NCBI GenBank assembly: GCA_037976565.1
Contig: CP137671.1
Coordinates: 13,019,229-13,083,228 of the forward strand
Source of the DNA: Mesocentrotus franciscanus
Lineage: Eukaryota > Echinodermata > Echinoidea > Camarodonta > Strongylocentrotidae
DNA: 64,000 nucleotides
Direction of reading: 5' to 3'
Part shown: positions 24,801-33,067 of the stretch, piece by piece
How positions within the stretch are numbered: the stretch's first letter is position 1
Layout of the letters: every line of letters starts with the position of its first letter
Program-made: the position numbers and the translations under genes
The notes under the pieces: model-generated
What the model saw: only the letters and a program-made list of their open reading frames with translations
What the model was told of the DNA's origin: nothing
Database searches by the model: none

Positions 24801-27800
24801 ATTTGACTTTATATTTCAGTCCTCAAAATGGCGCTTCAACTCTCACCTTATCGTAACGAGACGTCCCTCCCTGGCGGCAAATAGCTAGCTTCCCTGTAAA
24901 ATTAATGGTTGGGTCAAGCTCATTCAATATTAATTCATAATCCTCTTCTGAGCCGTAATTGACGTTCACCAGGTCACCCTGAAAATTATATGAATATAAA
25001 TGAGGAGAATATACAAAAACACATTTATTAATAGAAAGTAGACTGATGTATATATATATATACATTACTTGATATTGAATTTACACATTAAACTTCAACT
25101 TTACTTTAATTAATAGACAACTCTAAGTGTTTGAGGTATAACGTTTCTGATTTGTTCTTATGTTCTGTGTGCCAAAGAGAGAGACAGAGAGGCTTGGGAA
25201 GAGAAATGCATATAGATTACAAGTTAAATTAGAAGAACAGGCTTACCCCGCTGCATGCTGAAACAGCAGTAGAACCTAGTGGCGTTATGCATCAATATAA
25301 CATTTCACATTCGAAATGGATTATTGTCGGGAGGTGCTCCAGGCGTGTTCTTCTCTTGTCCTTTTCCCCGTTCCTCTTTCTCTCTTTTCTCGCCCTCTTT
25401 TTCTTTTTCTTTTTTTTCACAACACGATTTTTTTTTGGGCCGGTACGTCCTTTTGTATCCTATGTTCCTACGCCATTGCCTACATACACATTTTCGCCAT
25501 TGAAATGGATTAAAAAAAAAAAAAAATCTTATCTGCTTATTTGAGACCTTTAAGGGCAAGTATTATAGTCTGAAGAGAGCCAGAAGGGCGTTAAGATGAT
25601 CTTAAGTGCTGTCCGTTAACATCCTTATGGATGTGAGTTGGTCAGCTCTCTGTCTTCGCCTACAAACTGACTCAGGCGGATTCCGGTTCGAGACTGAGTC
25701 ACGTCTTTCTAATGGTAACGGTAAAATTCGATCCCCATACGTAAATAATCGTATATGATTAATACACGTCTATAAAAACACAATTACACGCATACACACA
25801 CACGCACACACGCACACACGCACACACGGTCCACCTATCCTATGGATTAGGTAACATGTCTATCAAACTCAACGACAAAGACAAGGAAGCTTGTGAGTTG
25901 GTCAGCTCTCTGTCTTCGCCTACAAACTGACTCAGGCGGATTCCGGTTCGAGACTGAGTCACGTCTTTCTAATGGTAACGGTAAAATTCGATCCCCATAC
26001 GTAAATAATCGTATATGATTAATACACGTCTATAAAAACACAATTACACGCATACACACACACGCACACACGCACACACGCACACACGGTCCACCTATCC
26101 TATGGATTAGGTAACATGTCTATCAAACTCAACGACAAAGACAAGGAAGCTTGTGCTGGAACCACTCACCACGACATCACCTGTCGCAGAGTAAGCACTG
26201 TAAGGAGGAGGGATACCAGACTGAAGTAACTCATCCTCGTCAAAGGGATCTGCTCTGAGAGCCGCGGTATAGATGACCTGTCCAGTACTGGGGTTTATGA
26301 CTTGCACCTGATTGATTACAATAATTAAGTTGTTAAAATTAATAAGAGCCAAATCCGAGGTATATGGTAATTTGCTGTTCTATTTGGTACTCAGAATAAA
26401 GAAAAGATAAATAGCAATGAATAACGCAAATGTTTCTCATGTCCTTATAAAGTTAGTAACATGCAGTTTTGTCTATGTTGCATTCCACCTTATATCTCTG
26501 TCTTACGTTTGTATTACCAATGCTTATTACGCAAGTTTTCTTCCTTTAATATGTGTAAGTTCATTCATGTAAAGCCCTTAGAAACATTATGTAAATCAAG
26601 CGCTGTATAACTGTAAATCAATACAAATCATTATTAAATATGATTTATCTTGCTCCTTGGTCTGATCTAGGCACTAGTAAGGTTATAAACTTCACAGAAT
26701 CATCGCATATAGCGAAAATCTTGATGATTTCGGTAATGTATTCGGGACAAAACCAGGACTTTTCATTAGAAGTAATAACAATTTATTGATAGTGATGACG
26801 ATAATAATAATCATAATAATAACGATAATAACAATAACGATATAAATGATTATGATAATAACAATAATGATATTAACAACAACAATGATAATAATAACAC
26901 TAATAACAACAACAACAATAATAATAATGAAATATGAAATAAATGAATAAATAAATAATAGTCACATTAATATACAGCGCTTAATACAAGGTTTGTAAGT
27001 GCTTCTAAATGATAAACCAAATCATAGTTTACCTTGTTGGCCTTCTCCTCATCATCAGGGGATGGAGGATGCTGCAGATAGACCTCGTATGGAACCAGTC
27101 TAGCCGAGTCCAGGCCTTGGTCTAACCAAGCCTTTCGGATATCTTCAGCTCCTTCTCTGTCTGCAGCCGTTCCAGCGACATGCGGTTTCCCGGCATAATA
27201 TCTTGTTGCGCGAATGAGGGAAATACAGTGTTAAAGAAAATCCCGATTAGAGTCATAGAAAGTTTGAATTTTCAAACTGTTTGAATTATGATCATCAACA
27301 TTCAAACTATAGTTAGGATAATTTTTGACAGATAAGGGACATCAAACAAAACAATCACTGTTACAGTAAACTACAACAAAAGAGAATGACTGGAAGTCAT
27401 TAGACAAATAAGTGCAGTGTAAATTGTTTTTACAAAAGGAATTTTCAATTAAGGTATAAACAAAATTGTACAATCCGAGGAATGTAACATTCGCGTAATC
27501 TGTGGCATCTATGGATAGAGGGGAAATAGCCTAGGCAGCTTGGTGCTGTTGATCTTCGATGTGCAATGAAGGCGGAGGAAGGAAAAGGAGGAGGAGTAGG
27601 AGAAGAAGAAGCAGAAGGAGGAGAAGAAGAAGACGAACAAAAGAAGAAGAAGGAGGAAGAGAATAAAAAGAAAAAGAAAACAAAAAAACAGGAGGAGAAG
27701 GAGGAGGAGAAAAAGAAGAAAAAGAAGAAGAAGGAAAAAGAAGAAGAAAGGAAGAAGAAGAAAGAGAAGAAGAAGTGAAAATTAAACTTTTGATTGTTAA

Positions 27801-29998
27801 TAGCTCAAAAGTTAAATTTGTTACAAGTCTGCAGTTTGCATACTAAAGTTTAAAGATGTCAAATCTATTTGGAGTAATTGTTATTAAATTTTCGTCGACT
27901 GATCTTTTCAGCATTAACTGAAACACTGTTCTGGATCTCAGTATATGATATCATGTTTATATCTATGTTGAATAATGCTCTGAAACTTATATCACATTTT
28001 CACTTCTGACAGATCAAGGTAAAAGAAGCTGTGTGTATTCAAGTACCAGTAGTTAATTTAGAGCACAATATTGCCATTGTGCATCCGGTACGTTGAATAA
28101 AATAGAATAAGTTGCCCAAAAAAATGAACAAGCAAACAAACGAATGGGATGCTCTTAGATAAATGCTTAAAGACCCTGTCGGAAGTGAAAAATGAAATAT
28201 CAAAGGAAAGCCATAGATTACAATAATACCAATTATATGCTACTTTAGTGCCTGTCAGACGAGTAACAGCTCTCTGAAAACTCGAAATCTGAAGCTCTGA
28301 AAATTGGGAGTTGTCGACCTAAAAACTAGCCATCGAATTGATGACATCATCGTATGTGGAGTACGCATATTCACAATGACTTTGCATTAATTAAGCAGGG
28401 CTCATGGCCTCAGCTATATAGGCGAGTCGATCGGGTGCACATATTATGTCGTCACTGTAATTGCGGCAAATTTGACCCCTGTTGACCTGTAATTTGGGGA
28501 GGTGCGGAAAATGAGGGATTAATTCTCTTTTGTGCTATACTGAAAGGGAAAATATTTTGAATTCCTTTATATTTGTATTCTATGTTAATTCAGCTTTCCA
28601 TTGATAACAAGTTGTATTTTCATCGGATAGGGTCTTATAATATAAAATGTATTTGTTTAACATATTTTACTTTCAACCGTGTGCGTACTCCAACACTACA
28701 TCAACTACCAAGTCTAAAGTACAATGGGATAAAGGACACTTCCGTAGCGGATTCAAAGAGCTCAACGAGGCTTAGTAACGTGAAATGAAACCTGTGGTTT
28801 GATATGCGATAGACCTCGAGCTTTACCATGGTATACATTAACAACCAGATGTATCACATAACAAACGTGGTTTGGCACATGCATTATAGATACATTTTGT
28901 ATATACATTTCTTATTGTTGAATGTATGGTGTACGCGGCTGGGAGGGGAAACGGTGAAACGAGTCATTAGGACATTTAGGGAATAGAATGCCTCATTCCT
29001 TGAATTGGAAAGAAAGTGATTAGATAATTAAAAGTAAAGCGTGTAGAAAATAAGAATATATGTTAGGAGAACAACAAAAGCTATAACAAAAGAGAATTGG
29101 ACTATGTTAAGAGAACTTCAGGATGAAATGTGTTAAAGGGGCAGCATATACAAGTAGAAGTCTCTTGCTAAACATGAGTAGTTTTCTAATAACTTTAAGA
29201 TACAATCTGATCGTATGGCATGTGACTAAAAAGTGGAATAGGTTATTATATTTTAGAATATAGCAAACATACGAAAACATCTCTCGGAGGATCTACCAGG
29301 ATAATTAGATAAACTTTGTGAATGCCCGTAATAACAAAATATCACACCATTATTCTTCATAAGGGTAAACATGATACTGATAAAGTTATGTAGTTAGATA
29401 CGTGTACAAAGTAAATATAATATCCTGATAATTGGGTTACATATTACCTTATAAGGGAAATATTTTGTCCTGATGGTAAGATGATTGTAGCACATTATGA
29501 AGGTACATATATTATTACCCCGATAGTAAGGTAAAGCACACACTCATAACTATTTCGTATGTAACTATTCCAATCAAAGTTCACACTAACAACTTTAATA
29601 ATTAAGCTTTTGGACCCCTCTGAAAACCAGCGATATCATGTTGTTATTGCTGAGCAGGGCTATCCATTCGTATGTACTGTTATGTATATATTTCGCTTTG
29701 TATGTTTCATGTTGTTTTTTTTCATACGAAAAATAAATACTACTGCTACTACTTTCATTTTATTGTAATTACTATAAGATATTGCATATTATAAAATCAA
29801 TTACACCTACCTCAGGTTCTCCCGTATCTTTTCTCTGCTAATCTCGTTTATGATCCTTTCTGAGATAGCTTCGTCGGCAAGGCTTGTCTCGGGGTTCGAG
29901 TCCCTGCTGCGACTGAAGTAGCCGATGAGTACCCCGACCCCTACACCAACAGCCAGGGTACAGGCGCCAACCAACAGAAGCAACTTGCGCGACTGCAT
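7812..29998 (-). CDS. NAALADL1-like: NAALADase / glutamate carboxypeptidase II family peptidase (NAALADL1-like), 18 coding exons, complete
   Basis: M28 zinc peptidase, expected to be a type II plasma-membrane ectoenzyme trimming peptides at its extracellular face. Joining 18 exons gives 2226 nt, i.e. 741 aa plus stop; human relatives are about 740-750 aa. Every junction is GT-AG and phase-consistent. The N-terminus has a five-residue cytoplasmic tail and a hydrophobic anchor (about residues 6-27), like the very short tail of NAALADL1. Then come the PA-like insert (IPVHPIG, VGP-type GPGF) and the M28 core: GNHRDAW (zinc His371), bridging Asp381, GAEEFG (catalytic Glu418, zinc Glu419), YINLD (zinc Asp447) and YHTQYET (zinc His546). 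The C-terminal helical domain ends in exon 18. Glu427 and Glu430 match the calcium-site glutamates of human GCPII. The Lys-Tyr pair that senses glutamate in GCPII has no obvious match, so substrate preference may differ. The start is the only Met before the anchor. No promoter recognised; a TTTATT (AATAAA on minus) at 7501-7506 could be the poly(A) signal. Confidence 0.95.
8496..8632. mobile_element. Palindromic element, copy 1 (with 40307-40469)
   Basis: Perfect 33-bp arms 8496-8528 and 8538-8570 (CAATGTGACGTCCTTTTAAG...) with a 9-base loop. Then CAGTCCACGTTCTCGTCGTG and AAATCTAAAAGTCCCT, shared with 40307-40469. The left outer arm is lost. In intron 17 of the peptidase gene. Confidence 0.85.
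8673..8744 (-). CDS. NAALADL1-like: NAALADL1-like exon 17
   Basis: Reads [20 protein letters not shown] then NNQD, the family's R.MNDQLMFLERAF..P.GLP.R block. Donor GTAAGT. A perfect 33-bp hairpin lies in the following intron. Confidence 0.92.
9637..9718 (-). CDS. NAALADL1-like: NAALADL1-like exon 16
   Basis: Reads [20 protein letters not shown] and VNTVNTK, matching the family helix [20 protein letters not shown]. Phase from exon 15 selects this frame; another frame stops within the exon. Confidence 0.9.
9785..9890. repeat. (GA)n microsatellite
   Basis: GAGAGA tract in intron 15 of the peptidase gene. Confidence 0.9.
9987..10148. mobile_element. MITE with GGGCCCCGTTGCATAA ends (162 bp)
   Basis: Left end GGGCCCCGTTGCATAA and right end TTATGCAATGGGGCCC are inverted repeats with one mismatch. 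Intronic, 22 bases from exon 15. Confidence 0.85.
10170..10431 (-). CDS. NAALADL1-like: NAALADL1-like exon 15: last zinc His
   Basis: The largest exon (262 nt). [15 protein letters not shown] holds zinc ligand His546. It continues through [15 protein letters not shown] and [10 protein letters not shown] (family ANSIVLPFD) into the C-terminal helical domain. Donor GTACGG. Confidence 0.95.
11348..11438 (-). CDS. NAALADL1-like: NAALADL1-like exon 14
   Basis: Reads [20 protein letters not shown] then YYMYDS, matching the family's LGSGNDFEVFFQRLGI segment near the active site. Phase 0 at donor GTAAGT. Confidence 0.92.
12073..12117. repeat. (CTT)n microsatellite
   Basis: About 15 CTT units in intron 13. 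Confidence 0.9.
12408..12496 (-). CDS. NAALADL1-like: NAALADL1-like exon 13
   Basis: Reads [20 protein letters not shown] and NPSSDPDLP, matching the variable family loop (SPDE...SLYESW...SP.P) before the LGSGND block. The donor GTAAGT splits Tyr. Confidence 0.9.
12543..12620. repeat. (GA)n-(GT)n compound microsatellite
   Basis: GAGA run followed by TGTG/GCGT run in intron 12. Confidence 0.9.
12828..12895 (-). CDS. NAALADL1-like: NAALADL1-like exon 12
   Basis: Completes an Asp, then [20 protein letters not shown] and KK. Matches the family helix after the zinc Asp (LRV..TPLM..LV...TK). Phase 0 at its end. Confidence 0.9.
12965..13276. repeat. Degenerate minisatellite, about 15-16 bp, with an inverted first block
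   Basis: Units of the type ACCTCTGACATTTTT repeat from about 13030 to 13276. The first block at 12970-12985 is in reverse orientation (ATGTCAGAGGTAG), so the array folds back on itself. Intron 11. Confidence 0.75.
13445..13508 (-). CDS. NAALADL1-like: NAALADL1-like exon 11: zinc Asp
   Basis: A 64-base exon, [20 protein letters not shown], with zinc ligand Asp447 in YINLD. Acceptor TTTTACATAG, donor GTAAAT. Confidence 0.92.
13855..14625. mobile_element. Foldback element with GTTTAACT / GACTTAGAC subterminal repeats
   Basis: The left end carries GTCGTGTTTAACTACGAAGT and the right end inverted counterparts such as GTTAGACACGACTTCAG. Many short AAGTCGTG / TTAGACAGGACTT units lie at each end; the middle is unique. 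Intron 10. Confidence 0.7.
14626..15112 (+). mobile_element. TTAA-type MITE, family 2 copy 1
   Basis: Matches 28171-28635 in inverted orientation along its whole length (for example GTCATTGGGAATATGCGTAC and CATAATATGTGTACCCGATC). Ends AGACTCTATCCG / CCGACCGGGTCT, with TTAA at 15113-15116. Confidence 0.82.
15415..15500 (+). repeat. SINE/LINE 3' tail fragment
   Basis: TATTATGCGCTGTATAAGAA followed by (ATT/ATC)n, a common 3' tail of retroposons in marine invertebrates; similar text at 26560-26640. Confidence 0.5.
15737..15885. mobile_element. MITE with GGGCCCTGTTTCAT ends
   Basis: Left GGGCCCTGTTTCATTAACTT and right AAGTTTTTTATGAAACAGGG are inverted repeats; AACTTGTTA / TAACTTGTTATTG lies inside. 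Intron 10. Confidence 0.8.
15976..16058 (-). CDS. NAALADL1-like: NAALADL1-like exon 10: catalytic Glu
   Basis: Reads [19 protein letters not shown] then IIGSVEWTE. Glu418 is the predicted general base and Glu419 a zinc ligand. Ends in phase 0 at donor GTAGGT. Confidence 0.95.
16991..17110 (-). CDS. NAALADL1-like: NAALADL1-like exon 9: zinc His and bridging Asp
   Basis: Reads [20 protein letters not shown] and on to FGMLKKE. His371 and Asp381, ten residues apart as in human GCPII, are the first zinc ligand and the zinc-bridging Asp. The GNHRD form (rather than GGHRD) favours the NAALADL1 side of the family. Confidence 0.95.
17240..17445 (-). mobile_element. tRNA-derived SINE, uninterrupted copy
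   Basis: On minus: GGTTCGAGCTAGGC (B-box-like), then CCAATGTCC, CATTTGCCACTATCTACCCA and GGTACCCGG. Same family as 2393-3155 without its MITE. Confidence 0.65.
17847..17932 (-). CDS. NAALADL1-like: NAALADL1-like exon 8
   Basis: Reads [12 protein letters not shown]...[13 protein letters not shown], the strand leading into the catalytic core (family V.G.IRG..EPD). I chose the upstream ACAG acceptor because it keeps phase and the aligned KV pair; an AG four bases downstream gives the wrong phase. Confidence 0.9.
18022..18435 (-). pseudogene. Possible LINE remnant
   Basis: A 137-aa open frame contains [19 protein letters not shown] then SGLLTRV, resembling the LGI.ID.NLNW..HI...SGLLSR stretch downstream of the FADD box in CR1/Jockey-type polymerases. 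The rest is not recognisable. Intronic in the peptidase gene (intron 7). Confidence 0.35.
18970..19065 (-). CDS. NAALADL1-like: NAALADL1-like exon 7
   Basis: Reads [16 protein letters not shown] then YRLGPGFKG, matching the family's MGG..PP..W.G.L...Y.VGPGF block. Acceptor TTTTCACAG, donor GTAAGT. Confidence 0.92.
19278..20720. mobile_element. Long foldback with arms of about 370-390 bp, MITE near its centre
   Basis: Left arm about 19278-19640 and right arm about 20330-20720 are inverted copies (CAATGCAATCGCATGACCAG; GACTGGGCCAAATTTCTTAT; GCATGGCTCTTCAAATG). A palindromic MITE sits between them at 19966-20258. Related single-arm copies at 59140-59335 and, decayed, 33741-34000. Intron 6. Confidence 0.85.
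19966..20258. mobile_element. Palindromic MITE, GGGGTGTTTCACAAAG family, copy 1
   Basis: Begins GGGGGTGTTTCACAAAGACT and ends with its complement AGTCTTTGTGAAACACCCCC. Arms of about 75 bp include GATCGACTTTAAGTTGGACT. Copy 2 is 62776-63067. Confidence 0.88.
20670..21213. repeat. Three tandem units of about 183 bp
   Basis: CTCTTCCCAGAACTCAACC recurs at about 20700, 20883 and 21065. Units also share CAACTGTCCGGATACACAA and GACCTCTAGGAAGAACAG. The first unit overlaps the right arm of the foldback at 19278-20720. Confidence 0.85.
22148..22238 (-). CDS. NAALADL1-like: NAALADL1-like exon 6
   Basis: Completes Asp272, then reads [13 protein letters not shown] and [22 protein letters not shown] is a family hallmark. 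Ends in phase 2 before donor GTAAGA. Confidence 0.92.
22250..22280. repeat. (GA)n and A-run beside exon 6
   Basis: On minus this is the pyrimidine tract TTTTTT(CT)n just upstream of the exon 6 acceptor, so it probably doubles as splice signal. Confidence 0.7.
22534..22783. mobile_element. Inverted repeat with perfect 45-bp arms and a hammerhead-like core
   Basis: Arms 22534-22578 and 22739-22783 are exact complements (start GGCTTGCGGTTGCACCATGT). Between them CTGACGA (22592-22598) and CGAAAC (GAAA 22617-22620) recall hammerhead-ribozyme boxes found in Penelope-like retroelement ends. The ribozyme fold is unproven. Intron 5. Confidence 0.7.
23650..23960. repeat. AAAT/AACT-type microsatellite region
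   Basis: AATAAATAAATGAATG, ACTAACTA and similar four-base units, interrupted, up to exon 5. Confidence 0.8.
23984..24170 (-). CDS. NAALADL1-like: NAALADL1-like exon 5
   Basis: Begins [18 protein letters not shown] and ends [11 protein letters not shown] plus one base. It carries the family blocks [15 protein letters not shown] and GDPLT.GYPA. Donor GTATTG. Confidence 0.93.
24847..24978 (-). CDS. NAALADL1-like: NAALADL1-like exon 4
   Basis: A 44-codon phase-0 exon, [17 protein letters not shown] to SRYDK, matching the family's GDLVYVNYARTEDF...GKIVIARYG block. Acceptor TTTTCAG, donor GTGAGA. Confidence 0.93.
25632..26151. repeat. Exact tandem duplication, 2 x 260 bp, with tRNA-like promoter boxes
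   Basis: Copies 25632-25891 and 25892-26151 look identical, including their (CACACG)n tract. Each has TGTGAGTTGGTCAGC (A-box-like) and GGTTCGAGACT (B-box-like) about 50 bases apart, so the unit holds a tRNA-derived SINE or tRNA pseudogene. It lies in intron 3 about 15 bases from exon 3's donor. Confidence 0.92.
26170..26307 (-). CDS. NAALADL1-like: NAALADL1-like exon 3
   Basis: A 46-codon phase-0 exon from VQVINPSTG to the [11 protein letters not shown] block (family PPFSAFSPQG). The acceptor is TCAG and the donor GTGAGT. An exact 260-bp intronic duplication lies about 15 bp beyond the donor. Confidence 0.93.
26785..26960. repeat. (AAT/AAC/GAT)n microsatellite
   Basis: Interrupted trinucleotide tract in intron 2; just beyond, TACAGCGCTTAATACAAGG resembles an inverted retroposon tail. 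Confidence 0.85.
27033..27201 (-). CDS. NAALADL1-like: NAALADL1-like exon 2
   Basis: Starts after an AG acceptor with the one base that completes Arg63, then reads [20 protein letters not shown], the conserved KPHVAGT block near the start of the ectodomain. Ends in phase 0 (AAC AAG, then GTAAAC). Confidence 0.93.
27566..27776. repeat. (GAA/GGA)n tract
   Basis: Purine-only tract; its Glu/Lys-rich open frame is an artefact. Intron 1. Confidence 0.9.
28171..28635 (-). mobile_element. TTAA-type MITE, family 2 copy 2
   Basis: Inverted copy of 14626-15112. Left end TTAA (28167-28170) then AGACCCTGTCGG; right end CGGATAGGGTCT followed by TATA, probably a mutated TTAA. Intron 1. Confidence 0.85.
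29811..29998 (-). CDS. NAALADL1-like: NAALADL1-like exon 1: cytoplasmic tail, membrane anchor, stalk
   Basis: Encodes Met1 to Leu62 and ends in phase 2 (AG, then donor GTAGGT). Basic QSRK precedes a Leu/Val/Gly-rich anchor followed by YFSRSR, giving type II topology. An acidic linker and the family's [13 protein letters not shown] helix follow. Confidence 0.92.
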
Positions 29999-30199
29999 AT
30001 TTGTAAAACCTTGTTAAATGTTTGGATTTAAATGTTATAAAATAATTAGAGCACTCTCGTTTCCCTGATTCAATTGGCCTCCTGCCGTGTATGTGTGTAA
30101 TACTGGAACTGGAATACTGTAGTCAATTGGTTGTAATGGTTATGGGTAGGCAAAGGGGGCGTTTTATGTTGACAGAGTGCCGTACGTTCTTTTTAGTCT

Positions 30200-30478
30200 C
30201 TTCTCCTTTTCTTTATTTCTCTCTCTCTCTCATTCATTACCCTCCTCTCTCTCTCTCTCTATCTCTGTATCTCTCTCGGTATCTCTCTCTAAGTCTCCCA
30301 CTCTCGCTGTATTTTCTACTCGTTCGTGCCCCCTCTCTTTCTCTCTATCACATATACACTCACGAAAACACCCACACACACACACACACGCTCATCCCCT
30401 CCTACCTTATCTCCTTAAATCCTTCTCCCCTTTCTTCTCTCTCTATCTCCCTCTCTCTGTCTCATCTATTTTCCTTTC
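30200..30478. repeat. (CT)n/(CA)n compound microsatellite
   Basis: CTCTCT with a short ACACAC run at 30370-30390, directly upstream of the RTE-like fragment. Confidence 0.9.
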
Positions 30479-30489
30479 TGCCTGGTGAT

Positions 30490-31472
30490 CCAAGCCATAA
30501 TGTCATTCTCTGTCAGTGCCCTGTTGAACGGTTCAAGACAACCGTTGGAGTCAGGCAGGGGTGTGCCATCTCCCCACAACTTTTCAATATACTCCTCGAG
30601 CTAGTTATGATCATGGCAATGGATGAAGTTCAAATAGGAGCCAAAATTCAAGGAACTTGCATAAACAGCCTACGTTTTGCAGACGACATCGTCCTAATAG
30701 CAGAGACCCCAGAGGAACTGCAGACACTTGTGGATAAAGAGTACAAGGCAAGCTGTGACCTTGGTCTCAAGGTGAACATAGCAAAGACAGAAGTGCAAGT
30801 TAGTAGCATAAGGAAGTGGAACCTCAACATTGACATAGCCAACGACAGACTAAAACAGGTGGAAGATTTTGTGTACCTGGGGGAATAGCAGAAAACGGCT
30901 CAAGTTCAAGTGACATTAAGAATCGAATCAAGAAAGCAGGTGCAGCTTTCCAAAGATTGAATAACATCTGGACATCGAACAGCATTAGTAGCCACACGAA
31001 GATGCAACTGTATCAAACACTTATCCTCTCAATACTGCTGTATGGGGCAGAATCCTGGACAGTAAGAAAAGAAGATAGCAACAGGCTCCATGTGTTTGAA
31101 ATGGCATGCCTCCGTCGAATAATGGGGGTGACAAGACTAGACAGGATCCGAAACACACACATCAAAGAATCCCTCAACCTCGATCAAGATGTAATGGACA
31201 AAATCTCCACTAAAAGACTGAAATATTTTGGTCACGTCCTAAGAATGAAACCCACAAGATACCCCAAAATTGCTGTTGAAGGAAACGTCAAAGGAAATCG
31301 ACCCAGATTTCGTCCACCCAAAATATGGCTTGACTGCATCTCAGAGGACTGCAAAGCAAGATCCGTAATAAGGCTGACAGATGCAACAAGACTGGCTGCA
31401 GACAGAAATATTTGGCATACCATCACCATACAGAAGCCATCACGAGGCCCCTTGCCTGCGTGGACGGCATAA
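30490..31472 (+). pseudogene. RTE-like LINE reverse transcriptase, 5'-truncated
   Basis: Open frame with FKTTVGVRQGCAISPQLFNI (motif 4), LRFADDIVLIAE (catalytic DD) and DFVYLG. The frame breaks at a G-run near 30880 and resumes one frame over with IAENGSSSSDIKNRI, ILLYGAESWTVRKED and CLRRIMGVTRLDRIRN to a stop at 31470-31472. GAESW..R and RRI.G..R.DRIRN are typical of RTE-group elements. The endonuclease and first RT motifs are missing; a CT-rich tract lies directly upstream. A one-base loss in the G-run explains the shift. Confidence 0.8.
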
Positions 31473-31724
31473 TCCTGCCCTTTTGAACGATGCACCCCCT
31501 CCATGTTTGTGTGATCCAATATTTCTTTCGCGTCATAATGCAGGGATAGGTTGATATTTCACCTGCCTGGCTGATAAAGCCTCGTTTCTACCTGACCTGA
31601 TAAACCGCCTCCAAAGACCAACTCAGCAAAATAAAAATTAATTTTAATTATCATTACAGACATTAGAAAGTACGCTTTAATTTGGGCCTTCGTTTCGCCC
31701 AGTTCCCTTTTATTCCCGACCCCC

Positions 31725-31890
31725 GTAGTGGAGGTGTTCTGGTATGGTGGTTCATTTATTTCACACTCAATTCAAGAGTTGAGGGTTCGAATCCCATCCT
31801 GAAACTTACGGTATAAAAAGAAAAATAACTGCTGGGCCCTTGAGAAGCATTTAGCTGATGAGGCTTCCTGGGTGAACAAAATTAAAATCC
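31725..31890 (+). mobile_element. tRNA-derived SINE with trinucleotide tail
   Basis: GAGGGTTCGAATCCCATCCT (31780-31799) contains a consensus Pol III B box; GTATGGTGGTTCATT upstream may be the A box. The body runs to AACAAAATTAAAATCC and then (ATT)n. Confidence 0.7.
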
Positions 31891-32215
31891 TTATTATCAT
31901 AATAATTATTGTTCTTATTATTATTATTACTGTTATCAATAATATGATTGTGATTATTATTTTTATCATTATCATTAGTATTATTATTATAATTATTATA
32001 ATTATCATTATTCTTTTATTGTTTATTGTTATTATTATTATCATTGTTCTTAGTATTATAATTATTAGTATTATTGTTATCATTATTATTATTATTACTA
32101 TTGTTATCATTATTATTATTACTATTATTATTATTATTATTAGTAGTAGTAGTAGTATTAGCATTAGTAGTAGTAGTAGTAGTAGTAGTAGTAGAAGTAG
32201 TAGTAGTATTTACTT
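31890..32215. repeat. (ATT/GTT/AGT)n microsatellite, about 325 bp
   Basis: Long interrupted trinucleotide tract following the SINE; Ile-rich open frames here are artefacts. Confidence 0.92.
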
Positions 32216-32293
32216 GTAGAATGGTTTTTACACCGCGACCGTGTTTTAGATCCGGTTTACCGCCACATTTGTGAACGAGGTCTGACTCAACTA

Positions 32294-33067
32294 AAGCCCC
32301 CATCACACCAAAGTAGTTCTCACTACGTTCTCGAAAATGTTGCCAAACGGGCTCAAAATGTGTGCGAACGGAGCTGAACGTAATATCAACTGTTTACGAT
32401 CTGTTTAAGGACTTCATGGACGGGCTCGGACTGGACTAATGTCTATAATACGATCCTAGTTCGTTCATTAACAGTCCACAATACGTCCAACTCGTCTGTA
32501 CCCGTCCACAGTCAGTTCATATCAAGTTCAGATCGGGTAAATTTGACATTTCCAAGCAGTCCAAACCATTCTTACTAGTTCGCAACTTGTTCTAACTAGT
32601 TTATAACCCAACCACCCCGTTCAGAGACAGTTCAACTTGTCCTCATCTCGTTCTTAGTGCGTTCGAACGCGCTCCTATCGTGCGTGTGCAATCCCGTCCT
32701 GGTTCGAGGGCTATACAAACCCAACGCGTTCTTGCTAATTGATGCTCGACCACATCACGTTGTAACACGTTCCTAGTAGGATCGAAGTACGGCAATTCCG
32801 TTCATAGTACGGCAATTCCGTTCGCAGTACGTCTATCTCGTTTTAAGTCCGTTGTCACTCCGTCTAATTGCAGGACGGGGAACATTTTGAACAGGCTCAA
32901 AGTTCTAGAGCACCCTTCCCGTCCAAGCCAGTCTGAGCCCGTCCATGAAGTTCTTAAACAGATCGTAAACAGTTGCTACTACGTTCACTCCGTTCGCACA
33001 CAGTTTGAGCCCGTTTGCCAACATTTTACAGAACGTAGTGAGAACTAGTTTGGTGTGATGGGGGCTT
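32294..33067. mobile_element. Foldback element with AAGCCCCCATCACACCA ends (774 bp)
   Basis: Left AAGCCCCCATCACACCA and right TGGTGTGATGGGGGCTT are exact inverted ends. Subterminal arms of about 140 bp also pair (GTTCTCACTACGTTC / GAACGTAGTGAGAAC; ACGGGCTC / GAGCCCGT). The interior is dense in GTTC/GTCC units. Confidence 0.88.

Noticed and set aside
25632..25720. Functional tRNA gene from the A/B boxes
   Set aside because: No acceptor stem or standard anticodon arm could be paired; better read as a tRNA-derived SINE or pseudogene.
27566..27778. Glu/Lys-rich 70-aa frame
   Set aside because: Purine-only GAA/GGA repeat; intronic and without splice or start context.
31772..32306. Ile-rich and Asn-rich frames on both strands
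   Set aside because: Products of the ATT-type microsatellite.
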